NCBI GenBank assembly: GCA_016463365.1
Contig: JAEMRJ010000085.1
Coordinates: forward strand, 1-10,242
DNA length: 10,242 nucleotides
Source: Thermoleophilaceae bacterium
GTDB taxonomy: Bacteria; Actinomycetota; Thermoleophilia; Solirubrobacterales; JACPNS01
Direction: 5' to 3'
Shown here: positions 1-6,319 of the stretch, one piece after another
Layout of the letters: the number at the start of each line of letters is the position of its first letter
How positions within the stretch are numbered: the first letter of the stretch is position 1
Notes under the pieces: generated by a model
Told to the model about the DNA's origin: nothing
What the model saw: the letters and a program-made list of their open reading frames with translations, nothing else
The model's database searches: none
Program-made: the position numbers and the translations under genes

Positions 1-870
1 GGCAACATCGAGAAGCTCGGCACCGACGACACCAACGGCTGGTTCTACTACGCCTGGACGATGTGGTGGGGTTTTGGCGCGCTACCCCTGATCCTCGCGG
101 TCACCGGCGCCGTCATCGCTCTCAAGAGGGACTGGCGTCGCGCGCTGCCGCTGGTCATCTTCGGACTGATCGTGTTCCTGTTCATGGGCAAAGAGCTGCG
201 TTTCTACGCGCGCTGGATGATGCCGATCTATCCGGTGCTGGCGCTGTTCGCCGGCTACGGAGCGATCGAGATTGCGCGCTGGCTGACGTCGAAAACTGCT
301 CGCGGTGGCCAGGAACGCCCGCTCGCGTACGCGGCCGTAGGCGTACTGGCAGTGGCGCTGATCATCCCGCTCATCCATGTCGTCCACAACGACAAGGTGC
401 TCACGCGCACCGACACGCGTGCCCTGGCCAAGGACTGGCTGCTCGAGAACGCCCGGGACGAGAAGATCGCAATCGATCTCGTCGGCCCCCCGGCGTACTA
501 CAAGGGCCTGAAGATCCGACCTCTGCCGCGTGGCAAAGAGGTTGAGCTCTACGCACAAAGGCTCAGCCCGGCCGTGATCGACCAGTTCGAGGCCGAGGGC
601 TACTGCTACGTGGTCTCCGCGAGCATTCAGAAAGGTCGCGTGACCAAGTATCCCGCGAAGTCTCCGGGCGCCGCCGCCTACTACAAGGCGCTCGATCAGC
701 GCGCCGAGAAAGTTGCATCATTCAGCCCGATGAAAGACGGCGAGAGCGTGCCGCGCTTCAACTTCGACATTTCTTACAACTACTACCCGATGGGCTATCA
801 GCGCCCCGGGCCAGAGATCAATATTTACCGCCTTTCCGGGGGGAAATGCTCTCCGGACGAAAAAACCTGA
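1..870 (+). CDS. GT-C family (GT39-like) membrane glycosyltransferase, C-terminal part
   Basis: The frame is open from the first base, so the gene is 5'-truncated by the window edge and 289 residues remain. The visible part has about four hydrophobic segments (roughly residues 21-42, 49-62, 70-98 and 109-127 of the fragment). They are followed by a soluble C-terminal region of about 160 residues, predicted to face outside. Between segments two and three lies a basic-aromatic stretch with R-F-Y-A-R-W then M-M-P-I-Y-P, resembling the R-Y-x-x-P-x-x-P signature near the end of GT39/ArnT/PMT-like enzymes. These use polyprenyl-phosphate sugars to glycosylate lipids or proteins at the membrane. The catalytic acidic residues of the first loop lie outside the window, so activity and substrate cannot be judged. 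It is followed after 44 bases by a secreted propeller gene on the same strand. An O-antigen ligase-like or other GT-C protein is the main alternative. Confidence 0.75.
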   Translation, partial: GNIEKLGTDDTNGWFYYAWTMWWGFGALPLILAVTGAVIALKRDWRRALPLVIFGLIVFLFMGKELRFYARWMMPIYPVLALFAGYGAIEIARWLTSKTARGGQERPLAYAAVGVLAVALIIPLIHVVHNDKVLTRTDTRALAKDWLLENARDEKIAIDLVGPPAYYKGLKIRPLPRGKEVELYAQRLSPAVIDQFEAEGYCYVVSASIQKGRVTKYPAKSPGAAAYYKALDQRAEKVASFSPMKDGESVPRFNFDISYNYYPMGYQRPGPEINIYRLSGGKCSPDEKT

Positions 871-892
871 AGTAGGCCCTAAACCCACCGGT

Positions 893-914
893 GACATCAG
901 CCGATAGCTGAGTC
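893..914 (+). terminator. Hairpin between glycosyltransferase stop and propeller start
   Basis: The arms GAC-a-TCAGC (893-901) and GCTGA-GTC (907-914) pair over 8 bp with one bulged A, around the loop CGATA. The hairpin lies 22 bases after the stop of the upstream gene and directly abuts the GTG at 915. No T-run follows, so it could be a factor-dependent or U-less terminator, a structure affecting translation of the next gene, or chance. An 8-base palindrome, CACCGGTG, lies just upstream at 886-893. Confidence 0.25.
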
Positions 915-2372
915 GTGACCAAGTCAAGGATGACACTGGCCGCGCTGGCGACGCTCGCGATTCTTTCCTCGCTCATCGCCATGACCGCGGCAACTGCAAG
1001 CGCAGGCTCCCTGCGCACCACGTTTCTGCTCTCGCGTTCTTACAATGGCGGCATCCCCAACGGGGAGTCCCGCAACGCCTCGATCAGCCGTGACCAGCGC
1101 ATTGCGCGCGTCGCCGCGTACGAGTCGGACGCAAGCAACATCGTCCGCGGAGACGACAACAACGCGACTGACGTCTTCATGGTCAAGCGCGCACGCGGAT
1201 GGGGCCAGAACGGCACCCCGTGGCGTGTTGGCAAAACAACTCTGATCTCAAAGGGACTTGGCGGCAAGGCCGCGAACGGTCCGTCATACAAGCCGGCAGT
1301 CGCGGGAGCAAGCTTCAACCTTCCGACCTGCATCGCCTTCGTCTCTGAGGCGAGCAACCTCGTCGGCAACGACAAGAACGGCGTCGCAGATGCCTTTGTC
1401 TACAACTTCAAGAACCGCCGCATCACGCGCGTTTCTGTCAGCAGCACCGGCCAGGAGGCAAACGGACCGACCACTGAGGTCACCGTCACTGCCAACTGCG
1501 GCCGGATCGGATTTGTCTCGACCGCGACCAACCTTGGTTACGACGGAGGCGGCAAGTCGCGCTGGAGCACCGCTGCAGTCAGGGGCGGCACCAACGGCAA
1601 GAGCCAGGTCTACGTGCACATCCGCTCAGGCCGCTTCCAGCACCTCACCTTCATGGCGTCTGCCAGCAACGGCAAGAAGTCCGGCAACGGCGACAGCTAC
1701 CAGGTCTCCTTCGCGCGCTACGGCAACCACGTTGCCTTCACCTCGAAGTCGACCAACCTCGCGAGCAACGATCGCGACGCCGGCCAGGACGTCTACGTCC
1801 GCAAGTTCGAAAAGTCTTCAAAGCTCCGCTTCAAGACACGCCTCGTCTCCCAGAAGAACGGACGCCGCGGCAACAAGGAGTCGAGCCATCCCGCGATCAA
1901 CGAGTCGGGGCAGTTTGTCGCCTTCCAGACTGACGCGAGCAACCTGCTCGGTGGCGACAGCAACCGCACCACCGACATCGCGCAGGCCGATCTTCGCACC
2001 CGCCGCATGCAGTGGGTCTCGAAGTCCATCGACGGCCCGGCAAACGGTCCTTCCGGCGATCCCACGATCACCGGTGGTGGTGAATTCGTGCTCTTCAACT
2101 CGCTGGCGACCAATCTGCGTCCGTCGCGCGACATCCGCTTCACGCGTAACGGCGTCCAGAACTTCATGCTCTGGAACAAGCCGACCAGGCACGTCTCAGT
2201 CGAATCGCGTGACCACAACAACGAGTACCTCACCGGCCCGTCCGAGAACCCCTCGACCAGCCTGCGCGGCAACTACGTGCTCTTCCAGTCAGACACTGAG
2301 TCGGTCGACCGCCTGATCCGCAACATGCTGGGCTTCCAGCAGGTCTACCTGCGGTACCTCGGGCCCAAGTAG
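915..2372 (+). CDS. Secreted seven-repeat TolB/PD40-like beta-propeller protein
   Basis: This is a 485-residue protein of unknown partner or ligand, likely exported. Residues 1-30 form a classical signal peptide: basic start, hydrophobic 7-28, and A-S-A before Gly31. The rest consists of seven related repeats of 57-75 residues. Each has an N-G-P-S/x-P-like strand followed by a hydrophobic F-x-S-x-A-S/T-N-L motif, and most continue with an acidic G-N-D-x-N-G-x-x-D-V-F/Y-V loop. The motif recurs at residues 72, 145, 203, 278, 340, 397 and, degenerate, 460. Seven repeats fit one closed seven-bladed propeller of the TolB/PD40 kind. The Asp/Asn-rich loops could bind calcium, which is inference. 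No catalytic domain, anchor or C-terminal sorting signal is seen. GTG 915 is preferred because it gives the signal peptide a basic start; ATG 930 is the alternative. Neither has a clear Shine-Dalgarno. The gene converges on a second propeller gene with a 14-base gap. Confidence 0.8.
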   Translation: MTKSRMTLAALATLAILSSLIAMTAATASAGSLRTTFLLSRSYNGGIPNGESRNASISRDQRIARVAAYESDASNIVRGDDNNATDVFMVKRARGWGQNGTPWRVGKTTLISKGLGGKAANGPSYKPAVAGASFNLPTCIAFVSEASNLVGNDKNGVADAFVYNFKNRRITRVSVSSTGQEANGPTTEVTVTANCGRIGFVSTATNLGYDGGGKSRWSTAAVRGGTNGKSQVYVHIRSGRFQHLTFMASASNGKKSGNGDSYQVSFARYGNHVAFTSKSTNLASNDRDAGQDVYVRKFEKSSKLRFKTRLVSQKNGRRGNKESSHPAINESGQFVAFQTDASNLLGGDSNRTTDIAQADLRTRRMQWVSKSIDGPANGPSGDPTITGGGEFVLFNSLATNLRPSRDIRFTRNGVQNFMLWNKPTRHVSVESRDHNNEYLTGPSENPSTSLRGNYVLFQSDTESVDRLIRNMLGFQQVYLRYLGPK

Positions 2373-2386
2373 GCCAGCCGCCGGAC

Positions 2387-3463
2387 TTACTTGTTCTCGA
2401 GCGCGGCGACCTGATCGTCGCTCGAGAGCGAGAACCACGCCTTGCCAAAGCCCAGCGCGACGTCTGTGGGCTGACCGCTGATGTCGATCGGAAGCTTGTC
2501 GCGCACTCCCGTCTGGGTGTTGATGCGTGTGATCGCGTTGGCGCCGAGGCTGACGACCCAGACGTTCGTTTCATCGCCCGCGATCGCCTGAGGACGGATC
2601 GGCACAGGGATCGGATCGCCGACGGCCTTGCCGGTCTTCGGGTCGATCCGCCAGACCTCGCCGTTGGGGATCTTCTGCTTGATCTGGGTCGGGGTGCCCT
2701 GGCCTCTCGTGAGCGCGAGACCCCGCAGGTTTGCGACCCAGAGGTTCTTGCCCGCCGCGACAATCGCGCTCGGCGCACCGCAGTTGACCAGCGGCTCGTC
2801 GGCAGGCACGTCTTTGCATGAACGCTCGCCGATCGGGATCGGGTCGCCCACGACCTTGTTCGTGCCCGGGTCGATCTTCACGACGTTGCCGTCGCGGATG
2901 TTGGTGGCCCAGAGATAGCCGAAGCCGGCAGCGAGCTTGTACGGCGGGCCGTCGATCTGGATCGGATCGCCGAGCTCCTCGCCGGTCTCCGGATCGATCC
3001 GGCTGACGGTCTCGTTGCGGATGCTGGTCACCCACATCGAGCCGAAGCCGTGCGTCAGGCCGAACGGACGATTTGCGACTTTGGTGGTCTTGATCACCTT
3101 GCGCGTCTGCGGGTCGACCTGGATCAGTTTGTCGTTCTGGAAGGCGGCCACCCAGACCTTGCCGAAAGCAGCGTCGACTGCGTAGGGCGCGTCGTCGGTC
3201 GCCGTCGGTTTGCCGACGGTCTTTCCGGTCTGCGGATCGATCTTCGTCAATACTCCGCCGGCCATGCTCGTCGCCCAGACGCCGCCCTCGCCGGCGGCGA
3301 CCGCGATCGGTCGCTCATCGACATCGGTGAGCTGCCCCGTGAAGGGCGCCACGACCAGGTTGTTGCCGTTGCGCGAAACAGTCGTCGCGCGGTCATCGCC
3401 ACAGCCCGATGCCGCAATCGCGAGCGCCAACGCCGTCAGCGCAGAAAGTGCGCGAACGTTCAT
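2387..3463 (-). CDS. Lipoprotein with seven-bladed YncE/Vgb-like beta-propeller
   Basis: The product is 358 residues. Its N-terminus has a basic residue (R4), a hydrophobic run and A-S-G-C with Cys21, so it is probably a lipoprotein anchored on the outer face of the membrane. The body has seven repeats centred on a W-A/V-T/S/A strand (Trp at 63, 104, 144, 185, 242, 302 and 343), mostly followed by V-x-K/R-I-D-P-x-T-G, as in YncE, virginiamycin B lyase (Vgb) and NHL-like propellers. Blade five carries an insertion (about 249-267), and a Cys pair (216, 228) sits just before it. Vgb is a lyase, but most such propellers are binding proteins of unknown function, so I assign no reaction. The start is fixed by the one-base TGATG overlap with the upstream glycosyltransferase. 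The same frame stays open to 4138, but that part is a shadow of the glycosyltransferase. The coupling suggests the lipoprotein works with, or on the product of, that enzyme. Confidence 0.82.
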   Translation of the reverse strand: MNVRALSALTALALAIAASGCGDDRATTVSRNGNNLVVAPFTGQLTDVDERPIAVAAGEGGVWATSMAGGVLTKIDPQTGKTVGKPTATDDAPYAVDAAFGKVWVAAFQNDKLIQVDPQTRKVIKTTKVANRPFGLTHGFGSMWVTSIRNETVSRIDPETGEELGDPIQIDGPPYKLAAGFGYLWATNIRDGNVVKIDPGTNKVVGDPIPIGERSCKDVPADEPLVNCGAPSAIVAAGKNLWVANLRGLALTRGQGTPTQIKQKIPNGEVWRIDPKTGKAVGDPIPVPIRPQAIAGDETNVWVVSLGANAITRINTQTGVRDKLPIDISGQPTDVALGFGKAWFSLSSDDQVAALENK

Positions 3464-5001
3464 CACTTCGCCCCGCAACTCGTGTAGATGATCCAGGCGC
3501 GGTTCTCGCCGCGGAACTTGAATCCCGGCTGGTGGAAGCCGGTCCACTGCTTGCGCAGGACGCGGTCCACCACGGTCATCTGCAGCGGATCGAGCGCGCT
3601 TGTCTGGATCAGGACCGTGCCTTCGGTCGGCGCGCTCTTCAGCTGCGTCGTGGTCGGCACTTCGCCCTTTGGCAGCCCGAGCTTGTAGCGGATGATCGGC
3701 ACCGTCTCGTGCGTGAAGGCCGTGATCGGCTGGCAGTTCTCGATCGCCTTCTGCACCTTTGGTTTGTCGAGGATGTTGTAGATCCGGCTGTAGGTGATCG
3801 AGACGTCCTGCGTACTGGTGTTCAGCGCGCGGAAGTTGTCGAGGTAGGCGGGCGCTCGGGCCAGGCCGAGCAGGACTGTGAGAATCGCCAGCGCGATGCC
3901 CCACTTGCGCGGCCCGCCCTCGAGACGCTCCCAACCCACGAGCGCGAAGGCGACGCCGAAACAGAGGATGATCGACGGGATCACGAGGTAGCGCGGGATC
4001 ACTGAAAGGCCCGCGACGGCGATCATCAGGTAGGTGATGATGCCGACCACGCCGAGCGCCGCGAGCATCAACATGCGCTGCCGGTAGACATAGAACGCCA
4101 ACCCGAATCCGAGCGTGCCGCAGATCGCCGTGACCCACTGCTCGGTCCCGCTGATGTTCTTCGGAATCGCGGCGATCGCTCCGAAGAGCGACTTGTTGCG
4201 TTTGAGCTCCGCAGCAACCTCACTGGTCGAGTTGACCGAGTACAGCGGATCACCGGTGACAATCCAGTCCCATGCAAGCCAGATCACCGGCGACGCAACG
4301 ACCAGCACCGCAAACCAGAAGAGCTGCTTGTAGGAGGGCAGCTCACCCGGCAGCTTCAGCTTCGGTCGCACATGCCCGAGCGCGAGCCAGAGCCAGTAGA
4401 TGCCGGCCATCAGCCAGGCCTCTGGGCGCAGCAGTCCGGCCAGCAGCAAAAGCACCAGCGGGGCTGTGCCGCGCCGCGGCTTCTGCACCTCGAGTACCGC
4501 CGCCCAGACGATCATCGCCAGGAACGGGATGTCGAGCATCGAGCGGAAGCCGAAAGCCATCAGGTCCGTGCGCGTCAGCAGCACGAGCAGCGTGAAGAAG
4601 GCGACCAGCGTGCCGACCTGGAGCTTCACGAGCTTGTAGGCGCCGTAGAGCAGGCCGACATACATCCCGATCGAGGCGATCGTCAAGATGTGGATCGCCG
4701 CGCCGCCGGTGAAAGAGATCAGGGCGGTGTAGAGATTGAAGAGCGGGTGCGGAGTGGGCGTTCGGTTTACGTAGTAGTCCGGGAGCTTGAGATGCGCCAT
4801 CTCGTCGCCCCAGATGAGCGCGTAGTACGTGTCGTAGTTCGGAAAGACGGGCCGGTAGATCGTGAACGCGACCAGGAGGGCGAACAGTCCGATGAAGATT
4901 CCGTACTCGACCTTGTTGCGCTCGAGCAGATCGGTGAACTTCTCGAGCACGCGAGTGACCGACCCCCCCTCGGAGGGCCGGTCACCTACGGCGATGCTCA
5001 T
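3463..5001 (-). CDS. GT-C family (GT39-like) membrane glycosyltransferase
   Basis: This is a 512-residue polytopic membrane protein with about nine to ten hydrophobic helices between residues 34 and 382 and a soluble tail of about 125 residues. The first extracytoplasmic loop has P-N-Y-D-T-Y-Y (Asp57), the usual place of the acidic residue of GT-C enzymes, then G-D-E (66-68) and T-P-H-P-L (83-87). Later landmarks are L-R-P-E (191-194) and P-R-Y-L (336-339), both typical of actinobacterial GT39-like proteins. It probably transfers a sugar from a polyprenyl-phosphate donor to an envelope acceptor; the acceptor is unknown. ATG 5001 starts just after the thiolase stop, with a GGGG tract about 9 bases upstream as a weak ribosome site. 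A GTG about 50 bases downstream is an alternative start, and the frame opening to 5082 runs into the thiolase. Its stop overlaps the start of the lipoprotein gene by one base. Confidence 0.8.
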   Translation of the reverse strand: MSIAVGDRPSEGGSVTRVLEKFTDLLERNKVEYGIFIGLFALLVAFTIYRPVFPNYDTYYALIWGDEMAHLKLPDYYVNRTPTPHPLFNLYTALISFTGGAAIHILTIASIGMYVGLLYGAYKLVKLQVGTLVAFFTLLVLLTRTDLMAFGFRSMLDIPFLAMIVWAAVLEVQKPRRGTAPLVLLLLAGLLRPEAWLMAGIYWLWLALGHVRPKLKLPGELPSYKQLFWFAVLVVASPVIWLAWDWIVTGDPLYSVNSTSEVAAELKRNKSLFGAIAAIPKNISGTEQWVTAICGTLGFGLAFYVYRQRMLMLAALGVVGIITYLMIAVAGLSVIPRYLVIPSIILCFGVAFALVGWERLEGGPRKWGIALAILTVLLGLARAPAYLDNFRALNTSTQDVSITYSRIYNILDKPKVQKAIENCQPITAFTHETVPIIRYKLGLPKGEVPTTTQLKSAPTEGTVLIQTSALDPLQMTVVDRVLRKQWTGFHQPGFKFRGENRAWIIYTSCGAK

Positions 5002-5010
5002 ATTTTGCTG

Positions 5011-5027
5011 CCCCGACTGATGCGGGG
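5011..5027 (-). promoter_or_regulatory. Small hairpin between thiolase stop and glycosyltransferase start
   Basis: On the minus strand CCCCG (5027-5023) pairs with CGGGG (5015-5011) around a 7-base loop. The 3' arm holds the only Shine-Dalgarno-like G-tract of the glycosyltransferase gene, so pairing would hide it. No T-run follows, which argues against a classic intrinsic terminator. Five base pairs is short, and chance is possible in DNA this rich in G and C. Confidence 0.25.
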
Positions 5028-5030
5028 AAT

Positions 5031-6188
5031 CTAGTTGAGGCGCTCGACGATGATGGCCATTCCCTGACCACCGGCGACGCACATCGTCTCAAGACCGAAC
5101 TGCTTGTCGTTGGTCTCGAGGTTGTTCAGCAGGGTTCCCATGATGCGGGCGCCGGTCATGCCGAACGGGTGTCCGACGGCGATTGCTCCACCCTGGACGT
5201 TGATCTTGTCGATCGGGATGTTCAAGGCCTCGGCGCTCGGCAGGACCTGCGCGGCGAATGCCTCGTTGATCTCGAAGAGGTCGATGTCGTCCACGGTCAT
5301 GCCGGTGCGCTTGAGCAGCTTCTCGACTGCCGGGATCGGGCCGACGCCCATGTACTCAGGTGCGACGCCGCCGGCGACTGAGCCGACGATCTTCGCGCGC
5401 GGCTTGAGACCAAGCTCGGCGGCTTTGTCGGCACTCATCACGAGTGCAGCTGCTGCGCCGTCGTTCAGCGGGCAGGCGTTACCAGCGGTGACCGTTCCGC
5501 CCTCGGGCTTGAAGACCGGCTTGAGTCCGGCGAGCTTCTCGACTGTCGTGCCGGCACGCGGACCGTCGTCCTTGGCGACGACAACGCCGTCCTTGGTCGT
5601 GTACGGGGTGATCTCGCGGTCCCAGAAGCCGTTCTCCTGGCCTTCGACTGCAAGCTGCTGGCTGCGCGCGGCAAATTCGTCCTGCGCTTCGCGGGTGACG
5701 CCGTACTTGTCGGCGACGTTTTCGGCCGTCATGCCCATCGGGATGTAGACGTTCCAGAGTGAGCCCTCAGAGCCGTCGAGCTTGGGGTGCATCGTGAAGT
5801 CCGGGCTGGCGCCGGCGCGGCTGGAGGCCTCAAGGCCACCGGCGAGGTAGATCTCGCCGTCGCCGGACTGGATCGCGTTGGCGGCTGCGCGGATGCTCTG
5901 CACCGATGACGCGCAGAAGCGCGAGACGATGTGACCCGGGACGGACTCGGGGTAGCCGGCCAGCAGCCAGGCGTTGCGGCCGACGTTGTAGCCCTGCTCG
6001 TTGTCGGGGAAGCCGACGCCGAAGATGACCTCGTCGTAGTCCTCGGGCGCGACCGCGTCCTTGTACTTCTCGACGAGGGTCGTGATGGCAAACGCTCCGA
6101 GGTCCTCGGCACGCTCACCGGCCAGCGAGCCCTTGAAGGCACGGCCGATCGGGGTACGGACGACGTCGACGATTACTGCATCAGGCAT
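5031..6188 (-). CDS. Thiolase (acetyl-CoA C-acyltransferase/acetyltransferase)
   Basis: The 385-residue length is normal for a thiolase. These enzymes either cleave 3-ketoacyl-CoA in beta-oxidation or condense two acetyl-CoA in the cytoplasm. The N-terminus D-V-V-R-T-P-I-G is typical. The nucleophile is Cys92 in S-R-F-C-A-S-S. N-E-A-F (308-311), G-H-P-F-G-M-T-G with His340, and the general-base Cys370 in M-C-V-A-G-G-Q-G are all present, so the enzyme should be active. The G-H-P-F-G-M-T-G-A-R form and the F-G-L-E-T-M-C ending recall mycobacterial degradative thiolases such as FadA6 more than biosynthetic ones, which usually have G-H-P-x-G-A-S-G. I therefore favour fatty acid or steroid-type breakdown. 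No dehydrogenase or hydratase partner lies nearby. ATG 6188 has an AGGAG ribosome site six bases upstream. The gene diverges from the SGNH genes, and a membrane glycosyltransferase follows 29 bases downstream. Confidence 0.93.
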   Translation of the reverse strand: MPDAVIVDVVRTPIGRAFKGSLAGERAEDLGAFAITTLVEKYKDAVAPEDYDEVIFGVGFPDNEQGYNVGRNAWLLAGYPESVPGHIVSRFCASSVQSIRAAANAIQSGDGEIYLAGGLEASSRAGASPDFTMHPKLDGSEGSLWNVYIPMGMTAENVADKYGVTREAQDEFAARSQQLAVEGQENGFWDREITPYTTKDGVVVAKDDGPRAGTTVEKLAGLKPVFKPEGGTVTAGNACPLNDGAAAALVMSADKAAELGLKPRAKIVGSVAGGVAPEYMGVGPIPAVEKLLKRTGMTVDDIDLFEINEAFAAQVLPSAEALNIPIDKINVQGGAIAVGHPFGMTGARIMGTLLNNLETNDKQFGLETMCVAGGQGMAIIVERLN

Positions 6189-6194
6189 GTAACG

Positions 6195-6199
6195 CTCCT
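6195..6199 (-). promoter_or_regulatory. Ribosome binding site of the thiolase
   Basis: AGGAG on the minus strand lies six bases before ATG 6188. It is the clearest Shine-Dalgarno in the window and fixes the thiolase start; the other genes have weak or no such site. Confidence 0.75.
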
Positions 6200-6263
6200 A
6201 GCGCTGGTGAGGGGAGTTGATCGGGGAAAATCGCGTCGGGAAGATGGGTTCCCGGTCCCAAAA

Positions 6264-6269
6264 AGATTA
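6264..6269 (-). promoter_or_regulatory. Candidate -10 element for the thiolase
   Basis: TAATCT on the minus strand matches the TANNNT form of actinobacterial -10 boxes. It would give a leader of about 70 bases before ATG 6188. No convincing -35 box is seen 16-19 bases upstream. The adjoining 16-base near-palindrome would fill the spacer, a typical repressor position. Confidence 0.3.
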
Positions 6270-6285
6270 CCGCACGATCGTTCGG
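6270..6285. promoter_or_regulatory. 16-base near-palindrome, candidate operator
   Basis: CCGCACGATCGTTCGG is symmetric at 14 of 16 positions (core ACGATCGT, outer CCG/CGG, one mismatched pair). It lies between the divergent thiolase and SGNH genes, directly next to a candidate -10 box of the thiolase and about 35-50 bases before the SGNH start. Size and symmetry suit a TetR-like dimer, a family that often controls acyl-CoA metabolism genes. No regulator gene is in the window, so the binding protein is unknown. Confidence 0.4.
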
Positions 6286-6307
6286 ACACTTGGCATCTGA
6301 GCGGACT

Positions 6308-6313
6308 TACACT
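6308..6313 (+). promoter_or_regulatory. Candidate -10 element giving a leaderless SGNH mRNA
   Basis: TACACT (TANNNT form) ends exactly six bases before GTG 6320. This is the spacing that places the transcription start at the first base of the start codon. Leaderless mRNAs are common in actinobacteria, and no Shine-Dalgarno precedes this gene, which fits. The -35 region is weak (CGGACA at 6283-6288, spacer 19). Confidence 0.4.
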
Positions 6314-6319
6314 GGCCAG

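Noticed and set aside
1258..2316. 352-codon plus-strand frame inside the TolB-like gene
   Set aside because: Ser/Arg/Thr/Ala-rich low-complexity translation, typical of a shifted frame in high-GC coding DNA. The other frame shows the seven repeats.
2361..2386. Possible bidirectional terminator in the convergent 14-base gap
   Set aside because: Only a short GGGCCC palindrome and GGCC pairs are present, with no stable stem or T-run.
2387..4138. Long minus-strand open frame of 583 codons that would fuse extra sequence to the lipoprotein
   Set aside because: The part above 3463 is low-complexity Arg/Ala/Gly/Pro sequence overlapping the real glycosyltransferase. The internal Met has a lipoprotein signal and a TGATG coupling site.
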